Source: Bacillota bacterium (GTDB lineage: Bacteria; Bacillota; Bacilli; Bacillales_B; DSM-18226). Taken from it: a stretch of DNA of 6,960 nt. Below, piece by piece: positions 5,919 to 6,960 of the stretch. Position 1 is the first letter of the stretch. The number at the start of each line of letters is the position of its first letter. A program made the position numbers and the translations under genes. The stretch is from NCBI GenBank assembly GCA_030705665.1, contig JAUZQA010000226.1, positions 1 to 6,960 on the forward strand, read 5' to 3'. Under the pieces are notes generated by a model, which was not told the DNA's origin, searched no databases, and worked only from the letters and a program-made list of their open reading frames with translations.

Positions 5919-6065
5919 TTTGGTTACAATATTGAAGCTGGAAAATATTTAAATTTCGTATCAACTGACAATCCGAATGTTAAAAAAGGGGATAAAGTAA
6001 TACTGAATTTCAAGCAAGTGAAAAGCGTACTTGGCTCATTTATCATTACATACGAAAAGCTATAA
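5919..6065 (+). pseudogene. Gene fragment, C-terminal piece of an unrecognised protein
   Basis: The last ~48 codons of an open frame ending at the TAA at 6063-6065 look like real, beta-rich protein: GYNIEAGKYLNFVSTDNP, NVKKGDKVILNFKQVKSVL, then a short end FIITYEKL. The frame opens at a TTG-rich region from 5793, but the upstream part (CHALQTGVGHIKKNHEPAA) differs in character and base composition. There is no good ribosome site or promoter for a start. I read it as the surviving tail of a decayed gene joined to unrelated DNA. The segment VKKGDKVIL is common in small secreted or lipoprotein-type proteins of Bacillaceae, but I cannot name a family. Confidence 0.35.
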
Positions 6066-6066
6066 T

Positions 6067-6095
6067 TTGAAAAAAGAAAAGTTAAAAGATACAAA
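6067..6095 (+). promoter_or_regulatory. Candidate promoter of the 70-residue protein gene
   Basis: TTGAAA (6067-6072) and TACAAA (6090-6095) are 17 bases apart. Transcription would start near 6102, giving a leader of about 70 bases. The -35 is good and the -10 is fair. Confidence 0.45.
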
Positions 6096-6173
6096 ATGGA
6101 TTTAGTGCATCTTTCGATGATACTATGCAGCAGTTATTCCAGAAAAGGGAGCTTTAAAGGAGGATATAATAAT

Positions 6174-6386
6174 ATGAAATTTATTTACTTTAACGATACA
6201 GGAAGAAAAGTTAGCATCCATCCAGCTACTTTTTCACATGGTTGTACTGGCTCAAGTGAACCAATCAAACCACAAGAACAAAGAGTATTTGAATTACCAG
6301 ATGGTACATTTCCTTGGGTTAAGATGTGGGATTATGGTGAAATTGGATTAAGCATATTAGTTTCACCTATGAAAGAATCTGAATAA
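6174..6386 (+). CDS. Small protein of unknown function (70 residues)
   Basis: The start at 6174 is set by AAAGGAGG (6156-6163), an almost perfect ribosome site ten bases upstream. A longer in-frame reading from 6096 would place that site inside the gene and adds non-protein-like sequence, so I reject it. The protein MKFIYFNDTG...MKESE has no signal peptide or membrane segment. It is rich in short beta-type stretches (KFIYFND, RVFELPDG, IGLSILVSP), with an HGC at 22-24 and aromatic residues in FPWVKMWDYG (46-55). This looks like a compact cytoplasmic beta domain. I do not recognise a named family or function. It has its own candidate promoter and a terminator ~140 bases after the stop, so it is probably a single-gene unit. 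Coding is well supported by the start signals and sensible codon use. Confidence 0.75.
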   Translation: MKFIYFNDTGRKVSIHPATFSHGCTGSSEPIKPQEQRVFELPDGTFPWVKMWDYGEIGLSILVSPMKESE

Positions 6387-6528
6387 ATTATCCATGTAGC
6401 TTGCTGTACTATTGGGGGCTTAACACAATAAGGAATAAAATTAAGAAGCCCAAAATATGCAAGTCTTGAATTACTTGTTTTTTTGTTTCTTACACATATA
6501 AAAGATACTAACAATAACAACATTTTTT

Positions 6529-6565
6529 AAAAGCAAGTAGCTGTTATCCTTGCTACTTGTTTTTT
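6529..6565 (+). terminator. Intrinsic terminator after the small-protein gene
   Basis: AAAAGCAAGTAGC (6529-6541) pairs with GCTACTTGTTTTT (6552-6564) with one G-U pair around a 10-base loop, and the T run covers 6560-6565. It lies about 140 bases past the small gene, so that message has a long 3' tail, unless another short transcript ends here. Confidence 0.75.
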
Positions 6566-6831
6566 GATTATGCTCGCAGAGGCTCCTGTAAAGATGCTAA
6601 CTAATTTATTGATACTACAAAACAGGTGTACCATTGCCAATTAGTGTAAGATAGTTATTTACACATTTCAATTAGAACTTAATGGAAAGCACATAAAAAA
6701 TCAGTTTCCAACTTTCTTTACATGGTAATTTCTGGTGGTTTCACACATTCTTTTTTTCACTATTATCATTTATCAATAAAAAATCAATGAAATCAATAAA
6801 ATTGGTTTCCGAGTTTTTTAACACAAGACAG
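6566..6831. other. Non-coding A+T-rich stretch
   Basis: I see no gene in these ~265 bases on either strand. There is a weak 6-bp inverted repeat GTGTAA/TTACAC (6644-6664), three close copies of ATCAAT followed by purines (6772-6800), and an imperfect direct repeat around a GTTTCC core (6693-6722 and 6796-6823). Confidence 0.5.
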
Positions 6832-6879
6832 AAAGAATCGAGAAGCGTACGGCTGGTACTCTCTCTCGATTCTTTTTTT
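6832..6879 (+). terminator. Strong two-tier terminator-like hairpin
   Basis: AAAGAATCGAGA (6832-6843) pairs perfectly over 12 bases with TCTCGATTCTTT (6864-6875), followed by a T run to 6879. Within the 20-base loop, GTAC (6847-6850) and GTAC (6856-6859) can form a second small stem. No gene lies directly upstream on the + strand, so it may end a short RNA or act as a leader attenuator for a gene to the right of the window. Confidence 0.7.
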
Positions 6880-6883
6880 ATTT

Positions 6884-6899
6884 AATCAAACGTTTGATT
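6884..6899. promoter_or_regulatory. Second TetR-type operator, perfect 16-bp palindrome
   Basis: AATCAAACGTTTGATT is perfectly symmetrical and resembles operators of TetR-family repressors. It starts five bases after the terminator U run. It differs in sequence from the operator at 5737-5752, so a different regulator is likely, probably one encoded beyond the right edge. No convincing promoter boxes could be matched in the remaining bases. Confidence 0.6.
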
Positions 6900-6960
6900 G
6901 AAAGCGGGAAAAGCCTGATGAATTTTGAAGTCATACTCATATTATATAGCTTTTAAAATA

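Noticed and set aside
6096..6173. Upstream extension of the 70-residue protein to an ATG at 6096
   Set aside because: The strong AAAGGAGG site would fall inside the gene, and the extra 26 residues look like translated leader DNA.
6401..6455. GGGCTT...AAGCCC inverted repeat and the similar TGTACTATTG / TGTACCATTG words (6401 and 6627 areas) as insertion-sequence ends
   Set aside because: Matches are short, no transposase reading lies between them, and no target-site duplication is visible.
6332..6523. Minus-strand frame with the reading LAYFGLLNFIPYCVKPPIVQ
   Set aside because: No ribosome site, overlaps the end of the small gene, and no recognisable family. It might be a repeat-element scrap, but nothing here proves that.
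6644..6664. Inverted repeat GTGTAA/TTACAC as an operator
   Set aside because: Six-base arms in A+T-rich DNA are expected by chance, and no promoter or gene is linked to them.

Overview
The window looks like chromosomal DNA from a low-GC Gram-positive bacterium of the Bacillales (Bacillus or a near relative such as Lysinibacillus). The basis is A+T-rich spacers, strong AAAGGAG-type ribosome binding sites, sigma-A style -35/-10 boxes, U-run terminators, and protein sequences of Bacillaceae character. The genus cannot be fixed from the sequence alone. I see no rRNA, tRNA, CRISPR array or intact mobile element.

Left part, + strand (1-2303). The window opens inside the 3' end of an HD-GYP phosphodiesterase gene. 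About 540 bases without an intact gene follow, containing what looks like decayed coding sequence. Next is an azoreductase (azoR type) with a clear promoter and two tandem sites resembling the MhqR box of Bacillus subtilis, then a strong terminator. A DUF523-family gene follows; it is cut short by an apparent one-base loss in an A run and lacks the conserved C-terminal part. A GC-rich hairpin separates it from the convergent operon on the other strand.

Centre, - strand (5787 down to 2321). This is the main system in the window: one apparent five-gene operon read right to left. The order is TetR-family regulator, lipoprotein solute-binding protein, permease, ATPase (a complete polar amino acid ABC importer), then an OsmC-family peroxidase/thiol protein. 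Gaps are about 71, 33, 14 and 24 bases, with no terminator seen inside. A consensus promoter (TTGACT, 17 bases, TAGGAT) lies upstream of the TetR gene, and a perfect 16-bp palindrome sits just downstream of the -10, where it would cover the transcription start. The simplest reading is an autoregulated operon that imports an amino acid-like, possibly sulfur-containing or N-modified, compound and pairs uptake with a cysteine-based peroxidase. The substrate is inference only.

Right part, + strand (5793-6960). This holds a gene fragment of unknown origin, a 70-residue protein of unknown function with its own promoter and a very good ribosome binding site, a terminator, and a long non-coding stretch. 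The stretch ends in a second strong terminator followed at once by another perfect 16-bp palindrome of TetR-operator type. That palindrome differs in sequence from the first one and probably belongs to a gene beyond the right edge.
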